Position numbers and translations under genes: made by a program
Part shown: piece after piece, positions 33,487-41,033 of the stretch
Numbering within the stretch: the first letter of the stretch is position 1
Layout of the letters: each line of letters begins with the position of its first letter
NCBI GenBank assembly: GCA_963822825.1
Contig: CAWGIW010000003.1
Location: 124,001-188,000 of the forward strand
Origin: JAWWPY01 sp963822825
Lineage (GTDB): Bacteria > Actinomycetota > Actinomycetes > Streptosporangiales > Streptosporangiaceae
Direction: 5' to 3'
DNA: 64,000 nt
Notes under the pieces: generated by a model
The model's input: the letters and a program-made list of their open reading frames with translations, nothing else
Database searches by the model: none
Told to the model about the DNA's origin: nothing

Positions 33487-34035
33487 ATGACTGCAGTTAC
33501 CAACGGAGTCAACGTTCAGGCCCTGCTCGACGCGCGCGAGGTGCTGAAGGGTGCGCCTGAGGCCGCCCAGTTCACCTGGCGTGCGTCCGCCAAGTGGCAG
33601 AGCGGCGTCCACAGCACGATCAAGGTCCAGAGCTTCTTCGGTCTCGGGGAGGAGCAGAGCCACAAGGAAGAGTGGAGGTTCGAAGCCGACCACCCCGAGG
33701 TCTTCGCGGCGGAGGACAACGGCATCACGCCGATCGAGTACCTCCTCGTCGGCCTGGCCAGCTGCCTGACGGGGGGTATCGCGTCCGTCGCGGAGAACCG
33801 CGGCATCCAGCTGCGTTCGGTCGAGTCCACGGTCGAGGGCGGGCACGACATCCGCGGGATCCTCGGTGCCGACAGCGACGTCCGCAACGGCTTCAACGAC
33901 ATCAAGGTGACGTTCAACATCGACGCGGACGCGTCGCGGCAGGAGATCGAGGCGCTGGTCGCCCAGTCCCAGAAGCGCTCCGCCGTGTTCGACGCTCTCA
34001 CGAATCCAACGAACGTCACCGTCGAAGTCGCCTGA
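33487..34035 (+). CDS. OsmC-family protein
   Basis: 182 residues, OsmC/Ohr fold. FTWRASAKWQSGVHST, DNGITPIEYLLVGLASCLTG with the conserved Cys, AENRGIQLRSVESTVEG, VKVTFNIDADAS-like strand (DIKVTFNIDADASRQEIEAL), and ending NPTNVTVEVA. OsmC proteins reduce organic hydroperoxides by a two-Cys mechanism; here only the Cys in LASCLTG is clear and the expected first Cys position is not obvious. Divergent from metX and followed in the same frame by a flavin monooxygenase, so it may belong to organosulfur or oxidative-stress metabolism. Confidence 0.85.
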   Translation: MTAVTNGVNVQALLDAREVLKGAPEAAQFTWRASAKWQSGVHSTIKVQSFFGLGEEQSHKEEWRFEADHPEVFAAEDNGITPIEYLLVGLASCLTGGIASVAENRGIQLRSVESTVEGGHDIRGILGADSDVRNGFNDIKVTFNIDADASRQEIEALVAQSQKRSAVFDALTNPTNVTVEVA

Positions 34036-34065
34036 GGGGCCAAGCCGTCGCCTGGGGGCCAAGCC
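34027..34065 (+). repeat. Imperfect 20-bp tandem repeat at osmC-monooxygenase junction
   Basis: GTCGCCTGAGGGGCCAAGCC (34027-34046) is followed directly by GTCGCCTGGGGGCCAAGCC (34047-34065), a copy lacking one base. The first copy holds the osmC stop codon; in the second the TGA is destroyed. The repeat sits where the start codon of the following gene would be expected. Confidence 0.8.
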
Positions 34066-35304
34066 ATCGAGCGCACCACTACGGTCGTCATCGGCGGCGG
34101 GCACGCGGGCCTCGCCGCGAGCTACTTCCTCAGCGACCGGTCGATCGACCACGTCGTTCTTGAGCGCGGCGAGGTGGCCAACTCCTGGCGGCGCGAACGC
34201 TGGGACTCCCTGCGGCTGCTCACTCCCAACTGGCAGAGCCGCCTGCCGGGCCTTCGCTATGAAGGCCCGGATCCCGACGGCTACATGACGGTGGGCGAAG
34301 TGACCGAGTTCATCGAGCACTTCGCCAAGGTCTCGCGCGCTCCCGTCCGGACGGGCGTGAACGTCACGTCGGTGCGGCAGGCCGACGGTGGTTACCGCGT
34401 GACGACAAGCCACGGCGAGATTCACTCCCGGACCGTGGTCATCGCGAGCGGCGCCTGCAATCAGCCATCGGTGCCGCCGCTGCGCGATGCGGTGCCGGCG
34501 TCCGTGGAGCAGCTGACGCCGCTGCGCTACCGCGACCCCGCCCAGCTCCCCGACGGCGGCGTGCTCGTCGTGGGAGCGTCGGCGACCGGCGTGCAGCTGG
34601 CCGCCGAGCTGAGGCGGTCGGGCAGGCCGGTGACCGTCTCGGTGGGGGAGCACGTGCGGTTGCCGCGTACGTACCGCGGACGCGATGTGCTGTGGTGGAT
34701 GGACGCGTCGGGTGTGTGGGACCAGCGGTACGACGAGGTTGAGGATCTCACCCGAGCCCGGCGGCTGCCGTCGCCCCAGCTCGTCGGGACTCCTGAGCGG
34801 ACGACGCTCGATCTCAACGCGCTCGCCTCGATGGGCATCGAGCTGGTGGGCCGCTGGGCGGCGGTACGTGACGGCCGCGCGCTGCTGTCCGGTGGCCTGC
34901 GCAACGTGTTCTCGCTCGCCGACCTCAAGATGAAGCGCCTGCTGGACACGTTCGACGAGTGGGCCAGGACTTCAGGGCATGACGCTGAGGTCGGCCCTCC
35001 CGAGCGCTTGGCGGCGACACGCGTGCCCGAGTCAACGCGGTTGCAGCTTGACCTGCGGAGCGGCGAGATCCGCGCGATCGTGTGGGCAACGGGTTTCCGG
35101 CCTGATTACGGGTGGCTCGACGTGCCGGTGGTCAACGCGAAGGGCCAGCTGCGTCACGAGGGCGGTGTGGCCGACAGCCCGGGACTGTACGCACTGGGGC
35201 TGCCCGTGCTGCGGCGGCGCAAGTCCACGTTCATTTGCGGCATCGAGGACGACGCGCGTGAGGTGATCGATCACCTCGCGCGGTACCTGGCCGTGCGCCG
35301 GTGA
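34066..35304 (+). CDS. FAD/NAD(P)-dependent monooxygenase, start codon unclear
   Basis: About 412 residues. The frame from 34066 (IERTTTVVIGGGHAGLAASY) includes the FAD-binding GGGHAG; later come GGVLVVGASATGVQLAAEL (NADPH-binding) and IVWATGFRPDYGWLDVPV, as in flavin monooxygenases and CzcO-like proteins. Between the osmC stop and this point no ATG, GTG or TTG occurs in frame; the first is GTG at 34174, which would delete the FAD motif. Initiation at ATC 34066 or a lost start caused by the adjacent tandem duplication are the options. Probably acts on a soluble organic or sulfur compound; substrate unknown. Confidence 0.75.
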   Translation: MERTTTVVIGGGHAGLAASYFLSDRSIDHVVLERGEVANSWRRERWDSLRLLTPNWQSRLPGLRYEGPDPDGYMTVGEVTEFIEHFAKVSRAPVRTGVNVTSVRQADGGYRVTTSHGEIHSRTVVIASGACNQPSVPPLRDAVPASVEQLTPLRYRDPAQLPDGGVLVVGASATGVQLAAELRRSGRPVTVSVGEHVRLPRTYRGRDVLWWMDASGVWDQRYDEVEDLTRARRLPSPQLVGTPERTTLDLNALASMGIELVGRWAAVRDGRALLSGGLRNVFSLADLKMKRLLDTFDEWARTSGHDAEVGPPERLAATRVPESTRLQLDLRSGEIRAIVWATGFRPDYGWLDVPVVNAKGQLRHEGGVADSPGLYALGLPVLRRRKSTFICGIEDDAREVIDHLARYLAVRR

Positions 35305-35330
35305 GTCCTTCGGGGCGCCTCCCCCTGGCA

Positions 35331-35392
35331 ACGGCACCGGTGCGCCATTGGTGTCGCTGGGACGGCACCGGTGCGCCATCGGTGCCGTTCGG
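35331..35392. repeat. 31-bp tandem repeat with internal dyad
   Basis: ACGGCACCGGTGCGCCAT opens two consecutive units (35331 and 35362), each continuing YGGTGYCG and ending GGG. In each unit GGCACC pairs with GGTGYC, so each can form a small hairpin. Position just after the monooxygenase gene suggests a transcription-termination or boundary role. Confidence 0.6.
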
Positions 35393-35484
35393 GCGGAGCG
35401 GGCGGGCGGCGGAGCAAGGCGGGCCGCGTAGGTAGAACCAGCGTCCGCGAGGGCTTCGTCGGACAGGGCTGGCCACGAGTATTC

Positions 35485-35514
35485 TTGACAATATAGACCG
35501 ACTTTATAGATAAT
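35485..35514 (+). promoter_or_regulatory. Candidate sigma-70-type promoter for second osmC gene
   Basis: TTGACA at 35485-35490 and GATAAT at 35509-35514 with an 18-base spacer, AT-rich in an otherwise GC-rich region and about 40 bases before the GTG start. TATAGA occurs twice within it, 35492-35497 and again near 35505-35511, which may be a regulator site. Confidence 0.5.
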
Positions 35515-35551
35515 CCTCCTGTTCCCTGCCCAGCATCCGGGAGGTCCCGAA

Positions 35552-36052
35552 GTGTCGCTCACCACCCTTATCGCAGACACGCGCAAGGCCGTCGCCGACG
35601 ACGCCGCGAACGCGCAGGCAGTTTTCAGCGCGCAGGGAACGCTGGTCGGCGTCACCGAGGTAGACATCCGGACCGGCGAGCACACTTTCAAGGTGGACGA
35701 GCCGCCCGCGCTCGGCGGAGCTGACGTGGCGGCGAACCCGGTCCAGTACGCGCTGGCGTCGCTCGGATCGTGCCAGGCGATCACCTACCGGTTCTGGGCT
35801 GAGCAGCTCGGGATCTCCTTCGACTCGCTTTCCGTGCGGGTGGAAGGGGATCTCGACGTCCGGGGGTTCTTCGGATTCGACGACACGGTGCGGCCGGGCT
35901 TCTCGGCGGTCCGTGTTCATGTCGCCGTCAGCGGCCCGGAGAGCGCCGAACGTTACCAGCAGCTCGCGGCGGCCGTGGACGAGCACTGCCCCGTCCTCGA
36001 CCTGTTCAAGAACCCGGTGCAGGTGACCCGCACGGTGGACCCGCTCGGCTGA
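35552..36052 (+). CDS. OsmC-family protein
   Basis: 166 residues, GTG start with GGGAGG about 7 bases upstream. OsmC fold: NPVQYALASLGSCQAITYRF with the conserved Cys, LGISFDSLSVRVEGDLDVRG, FSAVRVHVAVSGPESAERYQ, ending DEHCPVLDLFKNPVQV with the second Cys of the family (CPV). Both redox Cys are present, so it can plausibly act on hydroperoxides or other electrophiles, unlike the first OsmC paralogue in this locus. It has its own promoter-like sequence. Confidence 0.85.
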   Translation: MSLTTLIADTRKAVADDAANAQAVFSAQGTLVGVTEVDIRTGEHTFKVDEPPALGGADVAANPVQYALASLGSCQAITYRFWAEQLGISFDSLSVRVEGDLDVRGFFGFDDTVRPGFSAVRVHVAVSGPESAERYQQLAAAVDEHCPVLDLFKNPVQVTRTVDPLG

Positions 36053-36534
36053 CCAGCATCCGGTCATACCGTGTGCCCATTCCCCGATCCTGACCCGGCG
36101 CGGATGAGCACGAGCGAGCCCTCGAACCGGCGCTGCGCGCGCACCGCGCCGTGGCGGCCATCCCACGTGCCGTCGGCCAGGTCGCCGGCGCTTCCGTCAA
36201 CGGCCCGCCCGGTCATGATCATCACGGTAGCGCCGCCGTATCACTCGGAAGCGACCCGATTCTGATTCCCCTGCAAATAGGGCAAGGCTCTGCCCGGAGC
36301 CATTGCCGGTCCTCCGACGCTGATACGCACGACCACCGGGCCTTCGCCGCCTCGCCCGGGCATCTCCTCGCGATGAAAGCGCTCGCAGCCCGGCCCCGCG
36401 AGCTGCCAGGCACGTCACCTGGGTATGACCGGCTATGTCAACCCACATCGGACTCGGGAGGGCAATCTAATTTGGTCCCGGCCTGGAAATAACCACATGC
36501 GATCGGCACCGTCCGCTGGTTAACGTCAGCTTTC
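36053..36534. other. Interval without a recognisable gene
   Basis: About 480 bases. A minus-strand frame of about 50 codons from an ATG near 36228 to a stop near 36070 is open but shows no similarity; other frames are short. No strong hairpin or palindrome was noticed. The methyltransferase that follows begins with a GTG lacking a clear ribosome-binding site. Confidence 0.45.
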
Positions 36535-37425
36535 GTGATCTATCAGGATCCGCTTGCCTATCTGCTCGGTCTCGAAGGCATCGCGCTACTGGATGCCTGG
36601 GCCGGGGACCACGACCGCGAATTCACCGAGACCCGGCTGGCCGAGATCCGGCGGCTGCTGGATGACGAGAAGCTGCGGGACCGTGGCGTGCTCGCCGGGC
36701 GCGTCAGCACCGTCACCGCCTACGAGCAGCATTCCGCCAGCTATGACGCGGAGGCGGGTGGCGGGCTGTTCGCTACCGACGAGCCGGTCGTGGCCGGGTA
36801 CCTCAGCGGCCGGGAGCCTGGCGTCGCGCTGGACGCCGCATGCGGGACCGGCCGTTTCGCCGAGTTCCTCGCCAAGCGCGGGCATCAGGTCATCGGCGTC
36901 GACAGCTCACCGGACATGCTCGCCCACGCGCGGCGGCGTGTCCCAGCTGGCGAGTTCCACGTCGCTGAGCTGGACCGGCTGCCGCTGCCGGATGATTCGG
37001 TGGACGTCATCGTCTGCGCGCTCGCCCTCGTCCACGTCCCCCGCCTCCACCCGGTACTGGCCGAATTCGCTCGCGTGCTGCGCCCCGGCGGGGACCTGGT
37101 CATCTCGGACCTGCATCCCGAACTCGTCACCCGTGGCTCGGTGATCACAGCGCGCGGCCCGGCGGGCGAACCGTGCATCGTGGCCACCTACCGGCATCAG
37201 CTCGGCGACTACCTGCGGGCGGCACTGAGCCTCAGCCTGCAGGTAAGGCGGTGCGAGGAGCCAGGTGCTGCCCGGCCGAGCGGGCCGCTGCCCGAGCCCG
37301 CGACCGAGATCGGCGACTGGCGGGACTGGCCGTGGTCGCTGATGGACTACCTGCCGTCGGTGGCGCGAGCGGCCGGCGGCTGCCCGTCCCTGGTCATCTG
37401 GCACTTCCAGCTACCCGCCGCCTGA
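36535..37425 (+). CDS. Class I SAM-dependent methyltransferase
   Basis: 296 residues from a GTG. An N-terminal helical region of about 70 residues (LLGLEGIALLDAWAGDHDRE, ETRLAEIRRLLDDEKLRDRG) precedes a Methyltransf_11 domain: VALDAACGTGRFAEFLAKRG, VIGVDSSPDMLAHARRRV, VDVIVCALALVHVPRLHPVL, RVLRPGGDLVISDLHPE. The N-terminal cap is typical of a group of actinobacterial methyltransferases. Stand-alone gene; substrate unknown. Confidence 0.8.
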   Translation: MIYQDPLAYLLGLEGIALLDAWAGDHDREFTETRLAEIRRLLDDEKLRDRGVLAGRVSTVTAYEQHSASYDAEAGGGLFATDEPVVAGYLSGREPGVALDAACGTGRFAEFLAKRGHQVIGVDSSPDMLAHARRRVPAGEFHVAELDRLPLPDDSVDVIVCALALVHVPRLHPVLAEFARVLRPGGDLVISDLHPELVTRGSVITARGPAGEPCIVATYRHQLGDYLRAALSLSLQVRRCEEPGAARPSGPLPEPATEIGDWRDWPWSLMDYLPSVARAAGGCPSLVIWHFQLPAA

Positions 37426-37704
37426 ATCCGCTCTTGCCGAACCGCAGGGCGCCAGACACTCACAGTGCAGTCCCGTAGCCGCCGCATGTGGTCATCCCTG
37501 GGTCTCGCACCCTGCTGTCATCGCGACTCCGCACGTCGCAGGGGCGACGCGGGACTTCGCCGATGGCGAGTCCCACTTGCCTCCTGGCTGCCGCTGAAGC
37601 CCAGCCTGACGCGCACGGGCTGACGGGGACAGCTGGCCAGCTATAGTCACGCCAGCGCGCTGGGCTGGCTCAAGAGGTCCGGTCCGGCCCAGCGGGCTGG
37701 CTGG
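37426..37704. other. Intergenic region between convergent genes
   Basis: Nearly 280 bases between the methyltransferase and the response regulator, which converge. No gene was seen. The last part, GGTCCGGTCCGGCCCAGCGGG near 37677, contains short imperfect dyads that may terminate transcription from either side. Confidence 0.4.
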
Positions 37705-38400
37705 TCAGTGTGGGTGCCGAGGGTGATCCGGCGGGTCAGTGCCGGGGGTTATCAGTGTGGATTCGTAGGCAAGTACGACGGCCTGGACGCGATCGCGCAG
37801 CCCGAGCTTGGCGAGTATCCGGCCGACGTGGACCTTCACGGTGCCCGCGGACAGGTGCAGGCTGGCGGCGATTTCGCTGTTGGACATGCCCGCGGCGATA
37901 AGGGAGAAGACGTCTTGCTCGCGGCCGGTGAGGGCGCGGCGTATCTGCTCGGCGCGCCGGCCGCTGGATTGCTCGGGCTGTTGCGCAGCGAACTGGCGGA
38001 TGAGGCGCCTGGTGGCGCCGGGCGCGAGGACGGCGTCGCCGGAGGCGATAGTGCGGATCGCGGCGACCAGGTCGTCGGGCTGGGTGTCTTTGAGCAGGAA
38101 GCCGCTGGCGCCTGCTCGCAGACCGGCGTAGACGTAGTCGTCTAGGTCGAAGGTGGTCAGGATCAGCACCTTCGACGGCAACCCGGCGGCGGCGATATCG
38201 CGGGTCGCCTCGATGCCGTCGCGGCCGGGCATCCGGACGTCCATGAGCACGACATCGGGGCGCAGCGCGGATGTCATGGACACCGCCGTGGTCCCGTCGC
38301 TGGCCTCACCGGCCACCTCGATGTCGGGTTCGGCGTCGAGAATCAGGCGGAAGCCTTTCCTGATCAGGGGATGGTCGTCGACCAGCAGCACGGTGATCAT
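37705..38400 (-). CDS. NarL/LuxR-type response regulator
   Basis: 231 residues. Receiver domain: VLLVDDHPLIRKGFRLIL with the acidic pocket, phospho-acceptor Asp in DVVLMDVRMPGRDGIEA, Thr in LILTTFDLDDYV, Lys in FLLKDTQPDDLV. C-terminal GerE helix-turn-helix: LTGREQDVFSLIAAGMSNSE and GTVKVHVGRILAKLGLRDR. The ATG overlaps the TGA of the kinase gene (ATGA), so the two are a matched two-component pair. Confidence 0.92.
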   Translation of the reverse strand: MITVLLVDDHPLIRKGFRLILDAEPDIEVAGEASDGTTAVSMTSALRPDVVLMDVRMPGRDGIEATRDIAAAGLPSKVLILTTFDLDDYVYAGLRAGASGFLLKDTQPDDLVAAIRTIASGDAVLAPGATRRLIRQFAAQQPEQSSGRRAEQIRRALTGREQDVFSLIAAGMSNSEIAASLHLSAGTVKVHVGRILAKLGLRDRVQAVVLAYESTLITPGTDPPDHPRHPH

Positions 38401-39584
38401 GACGCGGCCGCCGGATCGAGGTAGAGCCGGGCGGTGACCCGCCAGCCGTGCGGATGACCCGGGCCGAAATCGAGCTGGCCGCCGAACGCGCTGATGCGCT
38501 CGCGCATCCCGGTCAGGCCGCCGCCGGCGGTGCCGGGTTCTGCGCCGCGGCCAGCGCCATCGTCCTCGACATCCACGCGCACCTCGGCCGGTGTGAACTG
38601 CAGGCGGACCACTGCGCTCGCGCCCGGGCCGGCGTGCTTCATCGTATTCGTCAGAGCCTCCTGGACGAGGCGGAAGACTGCTAGCTGGGTAGCGGCCGGC
38701 AGGTCCGCACCGGTGCCGGTGAGTTCGTACCGCACTGGCAGGCCGGCGGCCCGGACCCGGCTGAGCAGATCGTCCAGATCGGCCAGGCCGGGCAGCGGCT
38801 GCCGCAGTTCCTGCCCGGAATCGGCCCGCAGCACGCCGAGCAGGCGGCGGGTCTCGGCGAGCGCCTGCCGGGCGGTGCCCGACACGTCCCGGATCGCGTC
38901 GGCTGCCTCGCCGGGCGCGCGGGTGACCGCGCGGAGCGCGCCGTCAGACAGCGCCACGATCACGGTCAGGTGGTGAGCCACGCTGTCGTGCATCTCTCGG
39001 GCGATGCGGGCCCGTTCCTCCGCCGCGGCCAGTGCACTGGTCTGGTCGCGCTCGAGCTCGAGCCGCCGCGCCCGGTCACGCAGCGCCGAGAGGTAGGCCC
39101 GGCGGGTACTCACGTACAGGCCCGCGACCAGGACAGCGGCCGTAAACCCGGCCGCGTCGGAGATCGCGACCGCCCAGTGACGCGTGCCGTCCTGGGCGAT
39201 CACCAGGACCATGACGCCGACTGTGAGCACCGCTGCGGCCAGCGCCTCAGCCCGATGCATCGTGGCGGCGACCGTGTAGAGGCTGATCGCCAGCACGACC
39301 GGGAACAGCGCGCCCCGGTCCAGCCATTGCGCCAGGACGGCCGCGGCCAGGAGCGTCCACAGGAACACCGGTCCGGGCCACACCCGGCGCAACGGCAGCG
39401 CCGCGGCCGTCAGGACCGCGACGATCACGCCGACGGCCAGCGCCAGGTGAACGGGATGCGCCGTCTGGCCGAACGAGAAGGCGGCCAGGGATGCCGCGCC
39501 CGCGACGATCGCGCACCCGGAGTCAAACGCCCAGGATCGCCGCGGCCGCGTCCTCGGGTCCTCGGCCGGTTTCCAGAACGACAC
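38397..39584 (-). CDS. NarL-type sensor histidine kinase
   Basis: 395 residues from a GTG at 39584. Five or six hydrophobic spans make up the first 170 residues, with no large extracellular sensor domain. HisKA_3 dimerisation and phosphorylation: RARIAREMHDSVAHHLTVIV. HATPase: RLVQEALTNTMKHAGPGASA, VDVEDDGAGRG, GGLTGMRERISAFGG. DesK/LiaS-like intramembrane-sensing kinases have this layout. The frame continues 32 codons upstream of the GTG but without homology. Confidence 0.88.
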   Translation of the reverse strand: MSFWKPAEDPRTRPRRSWAFDSGCAIVAGAASLAAFSFGQTAHPVHLALAVGVIVAVLTAAALPLRRVWPGPVFLWTLLAAAVLAQWLDRGALFPVVLAISLYTVAATMHRAEALAAAVLTVGVMVLVIAQDGTRHWAVAISDAAGFTAAVLVAGLYVSTRRAYLSALRDRARRLELERDQTSALAAAEERARIAREMHDSVAHHLTVIVALSDGALRAVTRAPGEAADAIRDVSGTARQALAETRRLLGVLRADSGQELRQPLPGLADLDDLLSRVRAAGLPVRYELTGTGADLPAATQLAVFRLVQEALTNTMKHAGPGASAVVRLQFTPAEVRVDVEDDGAGRGAEPGTAGGGLTGMRERISAFGGQLDFGPGHPHGWRVTARLYLDPAAAS

Positions 39585-39708
39585 GCCGACATCATCGCAG
39601 TTCACGCGCCGGAACGCCGCGTCCGCCAGGCGGTCAGCCCGACCCTGGCGATCACCCACACACCCGCCACCCAACCGCAACCTTGCCCCGCCAGCACCTG
39701 CGCCGGCC

Positions 39709-39741
39709 AGGCCGGCTTCTCCGCGGCGGAGAAGCCGGCCT
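39709..39741 (-). terminator. Strong inverted repeat, terminator of the membrane-protein gene
   Basis: AGGCCGGCTTCTCCGC and GCGGAGAAGCCGGCCT flank a single base, a 16-base perfect stem. It lies 20 bases after the stop at 39761 (minus strand) and before the kinase gene, so it would separate the two transcripts. Confidence 0.7.
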
Positions 39742-39760
39742 GAGGACAGGCGGCGGGTAT

Positions 39761-40600
39761 TTACCGGCCATTAGGCGCCGTGTCTATGCGCGGGAGTTCC
39801 GGCGCCGATACGGCCCCTGATGCGTTCGCGAGAGCATTGCCGAAACGGGAAGGCATTTCGTTGGTCTCCCCGTTCTCGTCCTGGCCGCCAGCAGACGCCG
39901 GCCCAGGTCCGCCGTCCTGCGCCACGCGCTGGCTGGATGGCCGGGCCGCCGCCTGCCATGTCCGGGCCGCCAGGAGCACCATCGCCACTGCGAACGGCAG
40001 CATGAGCAAGATGACGAGGACAGGCCCGGCCGAGCTGACTTGCTGAGCGATCTCCAGGCCGATGGTGAACAGGACCGCCAGCCAGCGCGGCACGCTCCGG
40101 CCTCGCCACAGGGCAAACCCCATCAGAACCGGCGCGGCGAAGATTCCGACGAAATATAGGCCGGAGAACACGTCGTAGAACCCGGAATTGAAGGTTGTCA
40201 CCAGGAAGCGCGCGGCCGCGTCCTGGGTCATGTGTGCCGTCGCAGCGGCGGCGAGGTTGACGCCGACCAGGACGTTGACCATGGCCCCGCAGAAGGCGCC
40301 GACCCCTCCGAGCAGCGCAGCTATCGTGGCGACCGCTGAGCCGCGGCCTCTGACCAGCGTGGCGATCGCCGCATACGAGACAGCCAGGGCCCCCAGAGCC
40401 AGAAGCGTGAGCGAGCCCGAGACGTACAGCTGAGCCGGGTGCAGGGCCGCGATGGGCAGCACCTTGAACGCGGTCGCCGTGGTCTGGATAACCGTGTCGG
40501 TGCCTTTGGGGTTAAGGCTCTCGGCGCTTATATAAAGCACGGCGGCGAGGGGCAGGAACAGCGCCAGCACCCGCTGGCGTATCCGGGCAGCGTGATCCAC
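39761..40600 (-). CDS. Multi-spanning membrane protein of unknown function
   Basis: 279 residues from a GTG at 40600 with GGAGAAG 4 bases before it; the longer frame to 40639 is less likely. Six predicted spans, for example VLALFLPLAAVLYISAESL, GSLTLLALGALAVSYAAIAT, LYFVGIFAAPVLMGFALW and LVILLMLPFAVAMVLLAA, then a hydrophilic C-terminal tail of about 60 residues rich in Pro, Gly and Ala. The pattern resembles DUF4386-like four- to six-span proteins. It may work with the adjacent two-component system but is separated from it by a terminator. Confidence 0.65.
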   Translation of the reverse strand: MDHAARIRQRVLALFLPLAAVLYISAESLNPKGTDTVIQTTATAFKVLPIAALHPAQLYVSGSLTLLALGALAVSYAAIATLVRGRGSAVATIAALLGGVGAFCGAMVNVLVGVNLAAAATAHMTQDAAARFLVTTFNSGFYDVFSGLYFVGIFAAPVLMGFALWRGRSVPRWLAVLFTIGLEIAQQVSSAGPVLVILLMLPFAVAMVLLAARTWQAAARPSSQRVAQDGGPGPASAGGQDENGETNEMPSRFGNALANASGAVSAPELPRIDTAPNGR

Positions 40601-41033
40601 TGACTTCTCCAGTCTGCTAAAGGCCGATCGTCTCGGCAAGTTGAAGCCGCCTGACCACTACGACGCTACGGGCCCCGCCACCGGCGGGCATCTGCCTCGA
40701 GGTCACGCTTTCCCGGCGGCCTATGCCCCGAGGCATAGGCCCACTCGCGCGTCCGCGGCCCGGAGCCCGCAGCAGCTGGCGGGAGAGCCGGCTCAGCTGA
40801 ATGGGCATGGTAGTGGCATCAGCCGGGCCGATGAGGGCGCGGGAATGAGGGTGAAATTTTCATCAACGGACCAATTCCTCAATGTCCTGAGCAGGGTTAA
40901 TCAGAGCTGACAAGCGCACTGCTCTTGGAAGGACCTTCTTGTCTTTGTACGGTCCGGGTTAAGCGGATGTCTATGGCAATCAGGAAAGGGACTGGTGCCT
41001 GGCATCGGCTTCCGGTCAAGGAGGTAGGTCCGC
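40601..41033. other. Divergent upstream region of the cellulase gene
   Basis: About 430 bases without a gene. It contains a palindromic GCCTATGCCCCGAGGCATAGGC (40720-40741: 9-base arms GCCTATGCC and GGCATAGGC around 4 bases), and AAGGAGG at 41018-41024, the ribosome-binding site of the cellulase. No typical LacI-type CebR site (TGGGAGCGCTCCCA) was found. Confidence 0.45.

Noticed and set aside
36070..36228. Possible 50-codon minus-strand gene
   Set aside because: Open frame with ATG, but no ribosome-binding site, no similarity and no neighbour supporting it.
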